64,000 bases of DNA from CAZAMI01 sp964627805 (GTDB lineage Archaea > Thermoproteota > Thermoprotei_A > Sulfolobales > NBVN01), in NCBI GenBank assembly GCA_964627805.1, contig CAZVLA010000030.1, forward strand, positions 1 through 64,000, read 5' to 3'. The first letter of the stretch is position 1. Each line of letters begins with the position of its first letter. The position numbers and the translations under genes are program-made. The notes beneath the pieces were generated by a model. That model did not search any database. It was given only the letters and a program-made list of their open reading frames with translations, and was not told where the DNA came from. Positions 24,959 through 34,554 of this stretch are shown piece after piece.

Positions 24959-26014
24959 CTAAGGAATAACTCCAGTAACTCTAGCCAGCTTCTCTGCAGC
25001 TTCCCAAGTAAGTCCGGACTCACCTAATATGGTGTATCTCTCAGGTCTTATCTTATGGGCTATGGTTAATGCCTTTATTATATCAACGTCCCTAACCCCT
25101 AACTCCTTAGCTGTAGTAGGTAACCCTAATTTCTTAACTATACTCTTAATCCTCCTCCACTTAATACCGTGCAAGTACGACATCATTATAGTGCCTACAG
25201 CTACTTGCTCACCGTGTAATGCAGGGTAATTAGCTACCAAGTCAAGAGCGTGACTAAAGAGGTGCTCAGAACCGCTAGCAGGTCTTGATGAACCAGCAAT
25301 GCACATAGCTGTTGATGAGCTTATTAGCGCCTCAACGACTATCCTCGTTGCTTCGGCACCGCCAGCTGATATTAAGTTACTGAAGTTAAGTATGTGCTTA
25401 GCTGATAGGAGGGAAAGTGAGGCAGCGTACTCACCATAGTACTCACCCTTAAGTCTATGGGCTAACCTCCAGTCCAGAACAGCTGTGAACTTACCTATTA
25501 AATCACCAGCTCCAGCCCTCAGAAGCCTCTTGGGCGCCCTAGAAATTACCTTAATATCAGCTACGATAGCTATTGGTGGTTTAGCCTTAACGGACGTTAC
25601 CCTACCGGATCCCCTCAGTGAAACGAAGGGTGAGGCAACACCATCGTGTGATGCTGCAGTTGGGACACTTATGTAAGGTATGTTAAGTTTAGTAGCTACG
25701 TACTTAGCTATGTCTATTGACTTACCACCTCCAATGCCGATTACTACTGATGCTTTATGATCATTGACCATAGGTACTACAGACTCAGCCTCATCCACCG
25801 TGGGTTTCCTAACTACCGCGACATCCGCATTAAATCCCTCACTAACTAACTTACTACACACATCATCAGTTATTAATGACTTAACAGTAGGTCCAGTAAT
25901 TATGAATACCCTCCTACCTAGCCTAAGCTCATTAATTATCTTACCTAATTCAGTAATTACGTCATCACCTATGACGACCTTCTTAGGTAATTCAATGTAG
26001 TGTTTACTGCTCAT
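24959..26014 (-). CDS. egsA: sn-glycerol-1-phosphate dehydrogenase
   Basis: 351 residues. The NAD(P)-binding GIGGGKSIDIAKYVA and the metal-ligand segments AGAGDLIGKF, SGSEHLFSHAL and ALHGEQVAVG are in order. It makes the glycerol-1-phosphate backbone of archaeal lipids, a strong domain marker. The start is 26014; it is divergent from psmB. Confidence 0.96.
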   Translation of the reverse strand: MSSKHYIELPKKVVIGDDVITELGKIINELRLGRRVFIITGPTVKSLITDDVCSKLVSEGFNADVAVVRKPTVDEAESVVPMVNDHKASVVIGIGGGKSIDIAKYVATKLNIPYISVPTAASHDGVASPFVSLRGSGRVTSVKAKPPIAIVADIKVISRAPKRLLRAGAGDLIGKFTAVLDWRLAHRLKGEYYGEYAASLSLLSAKHILNFSNLISAGGAEATRIVVEALISSSTAMCIAGSSRPASGSEHLFSHALDLVANYPALHGEQVAVGTIMMSYLHGIKWRRIKSIVKKLGLPTTAKELGVRDVDIIKALTIAHKIRPERYTILGESGLTWEAAEKLARVTGVIP

Positions 26015-26101
26015 CGCGTAACCTCAACCTCAAGCAGAAATACTTATTATTCTAATAAGGCTTTAAGAGGAGTCGGAGCAAGCTTCTGAGGTGCTCACAT
26101 C

Positions 26102-26692
26102 ATGAGGTTGCTACACGGAACAACAACAGTAGGGCTGGTAGTGAAGGACGCGGTGGTACTAGCTGCTGATAAGAGAGCTAGTTCAGGTTACTACATAGCT
26201 CATAAAGCAGTAAGGAAGATAGTTAAGATCGATGACCACATAGCAATGACTATCTCAGGATTAGTAGCTGATGCTCAGATGTTGGCATCACTATTAAGGT
26301 ACGTAGCTAATGACTATAAGGTATCGACGGGGGTTAAGATCCCAGTTAAGAATATAGTTTCCTACCTCTCACTACTACTGAATAGCACTAAGTACTATCC
26401 ATACATAGTTCAGTTACTAGTAGGTGGTTACGACACAGCACCTAGGCTATACTCAGTTAGTTGGTTCGGTGACTACGTTGAGGAGAAGTACGCAGTAACG
26501 GGTTCAGGATCAACTGTAGCTATAGGTGTTCTCGAGTCTGAATATAGTGAGGATATGAGTGTTGAGGAAGCCATTAAATTAGCCGTTAAGGCGGTTAGGG
26601 CATCCATTAGGAGGGACGTATTTACGGGGGAAGCTGTTGATGTAGCAGTAATTACAAATTCCGGGATTAAATTCATGAATTTCCCGAGGTAG
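26102..26692 (+). CDS. psmB: 20S proteasome beta subunit (active)
   Basis: 196 residues. A six-residue propeptide (MRLLHG) precedes the catalytic Thr at TTTVG, so autocleavage yields an N-terminal nucleophile. The conserved Lys in LAADKRAS and the GSGSTVAIG and DVAVITNSG segments are present. It is followed 9 nt later by aCPSF1, a conserved archaeal neighbour. Confidence 0.96.
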   Translation: MRLLHGTTTVGLVVKDAVVLAADKRASSGYYIAHKAVRKIVKIDDHIAMTISGLVADAQMLASLLRYVANDYKVSTGVKIPVKNIVSYLSLLLNSTKYYPYIVQLLVGGYDTAPRLYSVSWFGDYVEEKYAVTGSGSTVAIGVLESEYSEDMSVEEAIKLAVKAVRASIRRDVFTGEAVDVAVITNSGIKFMNFPR

Positions 26693-26700
26693 CTTAGGTT

Positions 26701-28638
26701 ATGGTGATAATAGATAAGGTAAGAGCTAAGATAAGGGAGGAGATCTTTAAGAGAATACCTCCTGAGGCTCAATTAACTAAGATAGAGTTTGAAGGACCTG
26801 AGATAGCGATATATGTGAAGAATGTTAAGTTCATAATAGAGCGTGAGGATATAATAAAGACTCTTGCTAAGACATTAAGGAAGAGAATAGTAGTTAGGGT
26901 TGATGAGAGCGCTCGATTACCTGAGCATGAGGCATTTAAGAAGATACAGTCGATACTTCCTGAAGACGTTAAGTTATCTAGGGATGACATAACATTTGAT
27001 AGAGTGCTTGGTGAGGTATTCATAAGGACCCTAGAACCTAGGAAGTTCTACCAAGACGATAAGTTACTCTATAGGATGATATTCCAATTAACTGGTTGGA
27101 GACCAGTAATAATTAGGAAACCACCACTAAGGTCTAAAATACTTGAGGAGGCCTTAGGCTACATAATATCGCAGTCCGATGAGAGGATAAGAATACTTAG
27201 AGCCGTTGGTGAGAGAATACATCGTGAGGTACTCTTCAAAGATCAGTATGTCAGAGTTACAGCCTTGGGAGGTTTCCTTGAGGTAGGTCGTTCAGCTATA
27301 CTTGTTGAGACTTCAGAGTCTAGGATACTGCTTGACTTCGGATTTAACCCAAGTGCACCATCACCTAGACAGTCAATGCCTAGACTTGATGCCTTAGGTA
27401 TTAAGCCTGAAGAAATTGATGCTGTAGTAGTTACTCACGCGCACCTAGATCATTGCGGATTAATACCTTTCCTCTTCAAGTACGGTTATGAGGGCCCTGT
27501 CTACACCACGAGAGCTACTAGGGATTTAATGGTTCTCCTACAGTACGACCTAATGCAGATATCTGAGAGAGAGGGTAGGGTACTACCGTTTAAGAAGAAG
27601 GACGTCCTTAAGGCCTTACTACATACCATACCTTTGAGGTACGGTGAAGTAACTGACATAACATCCGACGTTAGGTTAACACTCTACGATGCTGGGCACA
27701 TACTAGGCTCAGCTATGGTTCACCTGCACATAGGTAATGGACTACATAACATAGTCTATACAGGCGACTTCAAATTCGGTAGGACTAGATTACTTAATAA
27801 AGCAAATACTACATTCCCAAGGGTAGATACCTTAATAATGGAGTCAACATACGGAGGCGTCGTTCAGAAATCTAGGGAGGAGGCTGAGAATGAGTTCATA
27901 TCACTAATTAAGAAGACTATTGAACGTAAGGGTAAGGTACTAATACCCTCATTAGCTGTTGGTAGGGCTCAAGAGATCATGGTTATAATAGCGTATGCTA
28001 TGAACTCAGGTAAGTTACCTGAGGTTCCGGTATATATTGAGGGTATGATTAATGAAGTAACTGCTATACATACAGCCTACCCGGAGTTATTATCGCGTGA
28101 GTTACGTGAGAAAATATACTCCGGTGAGAACCCATTCATGCACCCAGCATTTAAGATAATGGAGGATAGGACTGCAAGGACTGAGATTGTGGAGTCCGAG
28201 GAACCATGCATAATAATAGCTACTTCAGGAATGCTTACTGGAGGACCTGCAGTTGAGTACTTCAGGTTGATGGCTCCAGACCCCAAGAACATGCTCATAT
28301 TCGTTAACTACCAAGTAGAGGGTACCTTAGGTAGGAAGGTTAAGGATGGTCTCAAGGAAGTTAACTTAATCGTTGGTGATAGAATCGAGACCGTGAAGAT
28401 AGCTATGGAGATACACGCCATTGAGGGCTTCTCAGGTCATTCGGACCATAGGCAGTTACTTGCGTTCCTAGCTAACATGAATCCAAAGCCTAGGAGAATT
28501 ATACTGAACCACGGTGAGCCACAAGCAATAGCTACATTAGCGAGGTCAATAAATAAGAAATTAAAAGGTAAGGCACTACCTAGCGACGTCGAAATACATA
28601 TACCTAGGGTACTTGATTCCTTAGCCTTAGTAATTTAG
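26701..28638 (+). CDS. KH-domain beta-CASP ribonuclease (aCPSF1/FttA)
   Basis: 645 residues: N-terminal KH-type domains (about 1-145), a metallo-beta-lactamase domain with THAHLDHCG, the beta-CASP region with IMESTYGG and ATSGMLTGG, and the closing GFSGHSDHRQL and ILNHGEPQA. All metal ligands are present. The archaeal enzyme cleaves transcripts 3' and drives transcription termination. It is co-directional with psmB. Confidence 0.95.
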   Translation: MVIIDKVRAKIREEIFKRIPPEAQLTKIEFEGPEIAIYVKNVKFIIEREDIIKTLAKTLRKRIVVRVDESARLPEHEAFKKIQSILPEDVKLSRDDITFDRVLGEVFIRTLEPRKFYQDDKLLYRMIFQLTGWRPVIIRKPPLRSKILEEALGYIISQSDERIRILRAVGERIHREVLFKDQYVRVTALGGFLEVGRSAILVETSESRILLDFGFNPSAPSPRQSMPRLDALGIKPEEIDAVVVTHAHLDHCGLIPFLFKYGYEGPVYTTRATRDLMVLLQYDLMQISEREGRVLPFKKKDVLKALLHTIPLRYGEVTDITSDVRLTLYDAGHILGSAMVHLHIGNGLHNIVYTGDFKFGRTRLLNKANTTFPRVDTLIMESTYGGVVQKSREEAENEFISLIKKTIERKGKVLIPSLAVGRAQEIMVIIAYAMNSGKLPEVPVYIEGMINEVTAIHTAYPELLSRELREKIYSGENPFMHPAFKIMEDRTARTEIVESEEPCIIIATSGMLTGGPAVEYFRLMAPDPKNMLIFVNYQVEGTLGRKVKDGLKEVNLIVGDRIETVKIAMEIHAIEGFSGHSDHRQLLAFLANMNPKPRRIILNHGEPQAIATLARSINKKLKGKALPSDVEIHIPRVLDSLALVI

Positions 28639-28643
28639 GAGTC

Positions 28644-29681
28644 TTAAAGAGCGACGGAATCCCTACCGATAGTACTTATTAACTTATCAACACATGCCCT
28701 ATCCTTACAAAACACGGATACATTACCTAACTTAACCCTACTTAGGCCGTAATTCTTAAGTATCTTAAACGCTGAAACCATCTCATCGTACGTGGGTTCC
28801 CTAGCGTTCCTCAATCGGTACTCGGGGAAGAAGGCAAGTAACATTACTGGTATGTCCTTCCTAACATTAGCTAGTAACTCCGCGAAACCTTCAATTTCCT
28901 TCAACTCGACCATACCAGGTATGTAAAGTAGTACTACCTCAAGCACTATATCTACGTCAACTATTAACTCAGGTAGCTTAAGCACCCACTCGTTAGTTGT
29001 CCCGCATAATACGTAGTAAGTATCCCTACTGTAGGCCTTCATATCTAACCAAATGGAGTCTAGGCCGGCCTCATATAGTGCCTCAAGATTCTTAGGTGTT
29101 AGTCCGTAACCATTAGTCTCTATATGTATCCATATATCAGGGACCTCCTTCTTAATTAGTTTAAATGACCTAACATAGAAGTCTGGTTGGCAGTATAGAT
29201 CCCCACCAGTAAATGATACTATGTTCCTCGCAGGCCCCCAACCCTGGGGTGATAGGATTACCTTATCCTTACTTAGTATCTTAGGGCAGTACGGACCCTC
29301 CTTACCGATTAACTTACAGTAACCGCAGTGTGCGCAGATATCTGATGCGTGCCACATAGTAGCTCTATCCCTAGGCTCCTTAACAGTAATTAACTCACTA
29401 TACCTAATCACTTCATTAAGTATGTCCTTAGGTGAGTACCAAGAACCTCTAGCAAACTGCGTGAAGTACCAACTATGGCACATAGCGCACTTATGATTAC
29501 AGCAACTCTGATAAATTGATAGGTAATCCTCAGGTCTGGATAATACAATATCATACACTAACCTGTAAACCTCATTACCGACCCTAAACAACCCAAGTTC
29601 ACACGGAGTTCCTAAGCCCCCACTACCCTCAACTAAGTTATTACAAGGTGCGAAGCCCTGCTTAACTAGGTTGCAAGGCAT
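28644..29681 (-). CDS. Radical SAM protein, PflA/activating-enzyme-like, with extra cysteine cluster
   Basis: 345 residues. The radical SAM motif is CNHKCAMC (CX3CX2C, about residues 63-70). A second cluster CAHCGYCKL followed by GPYC (about 115-134) resembles the auxiliary Fe-S insertion of glycyl-radical activating enzymes. FTGGDLYCQPDF is the GGE-like segment. The substrate is unknown and no glycyl-radical enzyme is adjacent. It runs convergently into aCPSF1 with a gap of only 5 nt. Confidence 0.82.
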   Translation of the reverse strand: MPCNLVKQGFAPCNNLVEGSGGLGTPCELGLFRVGNEVYRLVYDIVLSRPEDYLSIYQSCCNHKCAMCHSWYFTQFARGSWYSPKDILNEVIRYSELITVKEPRDRATMWHASDICAHCGYCKLIGKEGPYCPKILSKDKVILSPQGWGPARNIVSFTGGDLYCQPDFYVRSFKLIKKEVPDIWIHIETNGYGLTPKNLEALYEAGLDSIWLDMKAYSRDTYYVLCGTTNEWVLKLPELIVDVDIVLEVVLLYIPGMVELKEIEGFAELLANVRKDIPVMLLAFFPEYRLRNAREPTYDEMVSAFKILKNYGLSRVKLGNVSVFCKDRACVDKLISTIGRDSVAL

Positions 29682-29763
29682 AATACCTCAGAATAATCTA
29701 ACGTTACTAAGTAATTATAAGTTAAGTACTAACTAGAGAAGCATGAATTCAAGGTAATAATAG

Positions 29764-29770
29764 TTTTAAG
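29764..29770 (+). promoter_or_regulatory. TATA box of tRNA-Ala
   Basis: TTTTAAG centred about 30 bp upstream of the tRNA 5' end, the expected archaeal distance. Confidence 0.5.
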
Positions 29771-29795
29771 CTCTCAGTGTTTAGTGGTTGGTGGT

Positions 29796-29872
<77 letters not shown>

Positions 29873-29984
29873 CACCACCCCTAACCTCTTTACCGCATGT
29901 AGTCCTGTACTACTATTCCTAAACACACATTATGTACTCCATTATTCATTGGTATCTTCCCTAGTCTTTATCGTTTTGTACTGA

Positions 29985-30497
29985 TTACCTTCTTAAGTAA
30001 TTAATTATTAATTTCCATACCTTATCACCTGCGTAGTGTAGGTTCTTAATAGCTTTACCGCGCTTCCTTACCTTAACCTCATCAGAACTTAGGAGTGCCT
30101 TACCGATAACTATAGGGGATCTCTTACTTGGTTCCCAAACTGCAAGTACGTCACCTTCACTAAAGTTAGATAGTTCTGTAATACCTGGAATCATTACGTC
30201 AGCACCATTAAGTAAGTGCTTAATAGCACCCTCATCAACAACGACATAAGGTAGTGAGTTTAAACCAACCTTCTTAACTACGTATAGAGTAGGTATTAAC
30301 TCACCTTTAACAGTCGTGAGTATTGGCTCCTCACCTAAGCATATAAGCTCAGTCTCACCATCCCTAACGTAGTACCCGACCTTAACATCCTTAACGAACT
30401 CATAGATATTACTGTATTTACTCTTAATAAGCTCCTTATACCAACGTAAATCCTTCTTTCTCATAGGTAGTATCCTCAACTCAGTAATCACCACCAC
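29985..30497 (-). CDS. PUA-domain RNA-binding protein (MCT-1/Tma20-like)
   Basis: 170 residues: an N-terminal basic domain (ILPMRKKDLRWYKELIKSKY) and a C-terminal PUA domain (PYVVVDEGAIKHLLNGADVMIPGI, EGDVLAVWE, PIVIGKALLSSDEV). The layout matches archaeal MCTS1-like proteins, thought to act in translation or tRNA handling. It starts at GTG 30497, with alternative GTGs directly after. It is divergent from the LSm gene. Confidence 0.85.
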   Translation of the reverse strand: MVVITELRILPMRKKDLRWYKELIKSKYSNIYEFVKDVKVGYYVRDGETELICLGEEPILTTVKGELIPTLYVVKKVGLNSLPYVVVDEGAIKHLLNGADVMIPGITELSNFSEGDVLAVWEPSKRSPIVIGKALLSSDEVKVRKRGKAIKNLHYAGDKVWKLIINYLRR

Positions 30498-30566
30498 ATA
30501 AACGTAGTAAGTTATTAAACGTATAACTTTTAAGTTAAGAATACCCTACACTTTGGGAGTACCGAT

Positions 30567-30794
30567 ATGAGTGATGCAGCCCAGAGGTTACTGAGTGAGA
30601 ATATAGGATCGTTAGTCTTAGTGAAGTTAAGGGGTAATAGATTATTAAGGGGTAAGTTAAGGAGCTTTGACCAACACCTAAACATAGTACTAGAGGATGC
30701 GGACGAGATTATGGAGGGAGGCGGGACTAAGAAATTAGGTACAGTAATAATTAGGGGGGAGAACGTAATACTAGTCTCACCAGCTGAGAGGTGA
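30567..30794 (+). CDS. Sm-like protein (SmAP/LSm)
   Basis: 75 residues. Sm1 (VLVKLRGNRLLRGKLRSFDQHLNIVL) and Sm2 (LGTVIIRGENVILVS) motifs are clear. It forms heptameric RNA-binding rings. It is 6 nt upstream of rpl37e, the normal archaeal pair. Confidence 0.96.
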   Translation: MSDAAQRLLSENIGSLVLVKLRGNRLLRGKLRSFDQHLNIVLEDADEIMEGGGTKKLGTVIIRGENVILVSPAER

Positions 30795-30800
30795 TGTTAA

Positions 30801-30986
30801 ATGAAGGGCACACCATCAATGGGTAAGCACGGAAGGAGTAAGTCACACATAAGATGTAGGAGATGCGGTAGGCACGCATTTAACGTAGCTAAGGGCTACT
30901 GTGCGGCATGCGGCTTCGGTAGGTCTAAGAGAATAAGAAAGTATTCATGGTCTTCAAGGAAAGTAAATAGAAAAAGGATAAGGTAA
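30801..30986 (+). CDS. rpl37e: Ribosomal protein L37e
   Basis: 61 residues, very basic, with a zinc finger CRRCGRHAFN and CAACGFG. KGTPSMGKHGRSKSHIRCRR at the N-terminus is diagnostic. It follows LSm. Confidence 0.96.
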   Translation: MKGTPSMGKHGRSKSHIRCRRCGRHAFNVAKGYCAACGFGRSKRIRKYSWSSRKVNRKRIR

Positions 30987-31050
30987 TCTTAAGTAGGTAA
31001 GAGATAATACCTTAACACACCCCATAGTAGTAAGGGGGCGATAGAGGGAG

Positions 31051-31311
31051 TTGACCATAAGGAAGATAGTTCTTGACGTATTAAAACCACTTAAAGGCCC
31101 CTCAATAGTCGAGTTAGCTCAATCACTAAGTGATAGTGAGGGAGTTAATAAAGTAACTATAACGGTTAATGAAATAGACGTTGAGACAATAACACTAACT
31201 ATAACTATTGAAGGACCAAACATAGATTTTGAATCAATTAGGAACATTATTGAGAGGTTAGGAGGAGTAATACATAGTGTAGACCAAGTGGTTGCTGAGT
31301 CCGGTCGTTAA
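31051..31311 (+). CDS. DUF211 protein
   Basis: 86 residues. The archaeal DUF211 pattern IRKIVLDVLKPLKGPSIVELAQSL, then GVNKVTITVNEIDVET and a closing IERLGGVIHSVDQVV, is a ferredoxin-like fold of unknown role. It starts at TTG 31051 and probably shares a transcript with the antiporter downstream. Confidence 0.87.
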   Translation: MTIRKIVLDVLKPLKGPSIVELAQSLSDSEGVNKVTITVNEIDVETITLTITIEGPNIDFESIRNIIERLGGVIHSVDQVVAESGR

Positions 31312-31328
31312 GGGAGGACTGAAGTAGT

Positions 31329-32504
31329 GTGGGTCAAGACCTCCTAGCTAGCTTACTACTCGCTATAGCCATAGCTAGGATAGTAGCGCATGTATTACGT
31401 AGGTTAAATGCACCGCCAATAGCTTCATACATGTTAGTAGGTATACTCCTAGGACCTTCAGTACTTAAGTTATTCAGTAGTAATTGGGGAGCTTCAGAAA
31501 TACTCGTTACACTATCGTTACTCTTCCTACTCTTCTACGCAGGACTTAACGTGGACTTCAGGGGTTTTAGAGAGTACTTCAGGGATGCTCTAATACTCAC
31601 GCTAACGGGCGTATCAACGACTGTAGTAGTCATTATGGCTACATTAGTAACTATGGGCTACAACTTAATAGCTGCCTTAATAGTAGCTATATCATTAAGT
31701 AACACAGCAACAGAGATTGTGGTTATAATGCTTGAGGAGTCAGGCTATAATGACTACTTATTTAGGAGAGTAGTAATAGCTGCTTCATTCTTTGATGACG
31801 TCTTGGCAGTTATATTAATATCAGTAATTAAGGGAGGTTTAATACTTAATACGTCGTCGTTAGTGAGTGTGATTAAGTTTCTAGTAGCTTTCGCTACAGT
31901 AATGACGGTTTCAACACTACTCATTAGGTACTTAAATAAACAGCTGTACTCAGTGATCATTAAGTGGAGTAACTTGCTGATGCTGGCAACGACGCTCTTC
32001 TTCGGTCTGTCGTATATATTTGGGATACTAGGTATAGGGGCTACCTTAGGTGCTTACCTAGCTGGTTTAGTGATAGGTATGATGAGGACCATCAGGGACC
32101 CAACGCTAGTCTATGTAGTTAGGGTTGAAGAGCTGGTATCGAGAGTAAGTAATATTCTTGAGTTCTTCATAATACCTGTGTTCTTCATATACGTAGGTTG
32201 CAGAACCTCAGTAACCTTAATGGCTACACCTACGGTAATGGCGTTATTAGGACTAGCAATTGCTGGTAAGTTCATAGGTTCAGCGCTACCCTCAGTACTT
32301 AAACATGACGTAAGAAGGGGGCTACTCGTAGGTATAGCAATGAATGTTAGAGGATCACTAGAACCTGCAGTAGCTTTAATAGCTCTTGAGGCTGGGGTAA
32401 TAGATGTTAAGCTATTCGATGCGGTCGTTACCGTATCATTACTAACGTCACTGCTAATACCCATAATATTCGCTAACATAACAAAGAAAGTAATCGCTAG
32501 GTAG
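31329..32504 (+). CDS. Cation:proton antiporter, CPA2/KefB type
   Basis: 391 residues, almost wholly hydrophobic with about 11-12 predicted membrane helices. The CPA2 patterns NAPPIASYMLVGILLGPSVL, LFYAGLNVDFRGFRE, SNTATEIVVIML and AASFFDDVLAVILI (acidic pair in the ion path) are present. It has no soluble TrkA domain. It probably exchanges Na+ or K+ for H+ across the plasma membrane. It starts at GTG 31329. Confidence 0.9.
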   Translation: MGQDLLASLLLAIAIARIVAHVLRRLNAPPIASYMLVGILLGPSVLKLFSSNWGASEILVTLSLLFLLFYAGLNVDFRGFREYFRDALILTLTGVSTTVVVIMATLVTMGYNLIAALIVAISLSNTATEIVVIMLEESGYNDYLFRRVVIAASFFDDVLAVILISVIKGGLILNTSSLVSVIKFLVAFATVMTVSTLLIRYLNKQLYSVIIKWSNLLMLATTLFFGLSYIFGILGIGATLGAYLAGLVIGMMRTIRDPTLVYVVRVEELVSRVSNILEFFIIPVFFIYVGCRTSVTLMATPTVMALLGLAIAGKFIGSALPSVLKHDVRRGLLVGIAMNVRGSLEPAVALIALEAGVIDVKLFDAVVTVSLLTSLLIPIIFANITKKVIAR

Positions 32505-32587
32505 GCAGTATTACCTAACTAATTAACTGGTTAGCTTAAAAGGATGTAAAGGTAAGACTTCCTTTGGTACGTCTGGAGGGGATGCTA

Positions 32588-33796
32588 ATGAGTAAGGATG
32601 TTGTTTTTGAAGTACTAGAGAAGATGACTTCAAGAATATTCAAGAATAGAGAGGTGCTTAGGCCAGACTACATACCTGATGTATTACCTCATAGAGAAGA
32701 GCAAATAAGGAGACTGACTGAGATATTAGCACCAGTACTTAAGAATGAGAGGCCAAGCAACGTATTCATATATGGACTTACGGGAACAGGTAAAACAGCT
32801 GTTGTTAAGTATGTCCTAAGGAGGATTAAGGAATACACTGAACGTAACAGTATAGATACCTTCACATACGCATACGTCAATTGCAGGCATGAGGACACTA
32901 CGTATAGAGCGTTAGCTAGGATAGCTGAATCATTAAATACTAAAGTACCATTTACGGGATTATCAACAGCTGAGGTCTTCTCCCGAGTCAAGAGAAGTAT
33001 CGAGGGTTTAAACAAGGTAGTTATTGTAGTACTAGATGAGGTCGACTTTCTAGTTAAGAAGGTAGGTGATGAGCTACTCTATAGACTAACTAGGATAAAT
33101 GACGAGTTAAGTAAGGGTAAAGTAAGTGTTATAGGCATAACCAATGACGTGAGATTCATGGAGAGGCTAGACCCTAGAGTAAGGTCTAGCCTAGGGGAGG
33201 TTGAGATAGTGTTTCCGCCATATGATGCAATACAGTTAACTGACATCCTTAGGGAGAGAGCTTCTAAAGCATTCAATCCTGGAGTAGTTGATGATTCAGT
33301 TATTCAGTATTGTGCTTCAATAGCTGCTAAGGAGCACGGCGACGCCAGGAGAGCTCTCGACCTGCTTAGAGTAGCTGGTGAAGTAGCTGAGAGGTTAGGT
33401 TCTAATAAGGTAACGATCGAGCACGTAAGAATAGCTAGGGAGGAGCTAGAGCGTGATATGGTTATGGAAGTAATAAATACGTTGCCGCTTCACGGGAAGT
33501 TAGTACTCTTAACAGTAGCTCTAGCGGGAGGTAAGGTTAGCACTACTGGTGAGCTCTACCTAAGGTATAGTGAATTAGTTAGGAAGTTAGGTATGGAGCC
33601 AGTAACTCAGAGGAGGGTAAGTGACATAATTAATGAGTTAGAGATGTTAGGCATAGTTAATGCTAGATTAATAAATAGGGGTAGGTACGGGAAGACTAGA
33701 GAGGTTAAGTTAATGGTTGATCCCAACACGGTAATTAAGGTGCTAAGTAATGAGCCTAGAATTAGGTTCTTCATTAAGAAATATAGTAGGAGTTGA
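32588..33796 (+). CDS. cdc6: Orc1/Cdc6 replication initiator
   Basis: About 402 residues. The AAA+ core has Walker A GLTGTGKTAVVK, Walker B VVLDEVDFL, sensor ITNDVRF and the arginine-bearing EHGDARRALDLLR, followed by a winged-helix C-terminus (about 300-400). ATG 32588 is chosen because GGAGGGG ends 6 nt upstream. Such genes often lie by an origin, but I saw no convincing cluster of origin recognition boxes in the 83-bp gap upstream. It overlaps the DUF99 gene by 47 bp. Confidence 0.94.
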   Translation: MSKDVVFEVLEKMTSRIFKNREVLRPDYIPDVLPHREEQIRRLTEILAPVLKNERPSNVFIYGLTGTGKTAVVKYVLRRIKEYTERNSIDTFTYAYVNCRHEDTTYRALARIAESLNTKVPFTGLSTAEVFSRVKRSIEGLNKVVIVVLDEVDFLVKKVGDELLYRLTRINDELSKGKVSVIGITNDVRFMERLDPRVRSSLGEVEIVFPPYDAIQLTDILRERASKAFNPGVVDDSVIQYCASIAAKEHGDARRALDLLRVAGEVAERLGSNKVTIEHVRIAREELERDMVMEVINTLPLHGKLVLLTVALAGGKVSTTGELYLRYSELVRKLGMEPVTQRRVSDIINELEMLGIVNARLINRGRYGKTREVKLMVDPNTVIKVLSNEPRIRFFIKKYSRS

Positions 33797-34355
33797 TGAC
33801 GGGTACTTCCCGCCTAACTACAAGGACCTAAGGCTTCATACAGTACTGGTAGCGGTACTTTGTGAAGGTGCTGTACCTAAGGACTTAAGAATAGGGCGCG
33901 TTAGGGTTGATTATGATGATGTGAATAGCAAGGTAATTGAATTAGTAAGCGATCTTGGGAGTACTGACTTAGTAATACTGGATGGCGTAACCTACGCAGG
34001 TTTTAACGTAGTTGATCCGGATGTAGTGAGTAATGAATTAGGTATACCCGTAATTACTTTCTTCCATTACGAACTTAACCTAAGGAGGATAGAGTACGCA
34101 CTTAATAAGCACTTTCCAGACGGTAATAGGAGATTAAAGGTAATTAAGAAGGTTTACTTAAGCTCGGTGGACGTACCTACACCATGGAGGAGGGTGAGGA
34201 TCTACGTAGTCGGAATGCCGCTTAATGAAGCGGTAAGAACACTTAAGAAGCTACAGACGGTCTCACCCATTCCTGAACCACTAAGGATAGCCGACATAGT
34301 AGCATCAGGTATCAGCAGGAAATCAGGATTACTTGAATTAATGAATAAGCACTAA
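33750..34355 (+). CDS. DUF99 protein
   Basis: 201 residues. VGVDDGYFPPNYKDLRLHTVLVAVL, LVILDGVTYAGFNVVDPDVVSNELGIPVITF and the C-terminal KLQTVSPIPEPLRIADIVASGI match DUF99, an archaeal family with an endonuclease V-like fold. Activity is unproven. It starts inside the cdc6 3' end (ATG 33750), so it is coupled to it. Confidence 0.87.
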   Translation: MSLELGSSLRNIVGVDDGYFPPNYKDLRLHTVLVAVLCEGAVPKDLRIGRVRVDYDDVNSKVIELVSDLGSTDLVILDGVTYAGFNVVDPDVVSNELGIPVITFFHYELNLRRIEYALNKHFPDGNRRLKVIKKVYLSSVDVPTPWRRVRIYVVGMPLNEAVRTLKKLQTVSPIPEPLRIADIVASGISRKSGLLELMNKH

Positions 34356-34501
34356 ACCTCCTCACACTCACAGCTACACTCAATATCCTCGCAAACCTCC
34401 TCTTCACCCTCAAGACATAGACTAGCTAACTCACTAGCCCTATCCTCCTCCTCAGCCTCAACAACCAATGAACATTTACAGCTACACTCGTAGGTAGGCA
34501 T
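34352..34501 (-). CDS. Small acidic cysteine-rich protein with two CxCxC motifs
   Basis: A 49-residue protein from ATG 34501. It has eight Cys (6, 8, 10, 29, 37, 42, 44, 46), with CSCKC near the N-terminus and CSCEC near the C-terminus, and roughly a third of its residues are Glu or Asp. The frame extends to 34579, but a TATA box at 34536-34545 lies inside that extension, so the short form is favoured. No family is recognised; metal binding (metallothionein-like) is inferred from the Cys spacing only. Its stop overlaps the DUF99 stop on the opposite strand. Confidence 0.6.
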   Translation of the reverse strand: MPTYECSCKCSLVVEAEEEDRASELASLCLEGEEEVCEDIECSCECEEV

Positions 34502-34535
34502 AGCTACTAACCCTATAACTAAGCTCACAACTAAG

Positions 34536-34545
34536 TTATTTAAAG
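34536..34545 (-). promoter_or_regulatory. TATA box of the cysteine-rich miniprotein gene
   Basis: On the minus strand CTTTAAATAA, about 35 bp upstream of ATG 34501; the predicted start near 34515 leaves a leader of about 13 nt. Confidence 0.5.
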
Positions 34546-34554
34546 TAAGTACGT

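Noticed and set aside
32505..32587. Possible replication origin upstream of cdc6.
   Set aside because: The gap is short and I could not find repeated origin recognition boxes, only a single CTGGAGGGG that better serves as ribosome-binding site.
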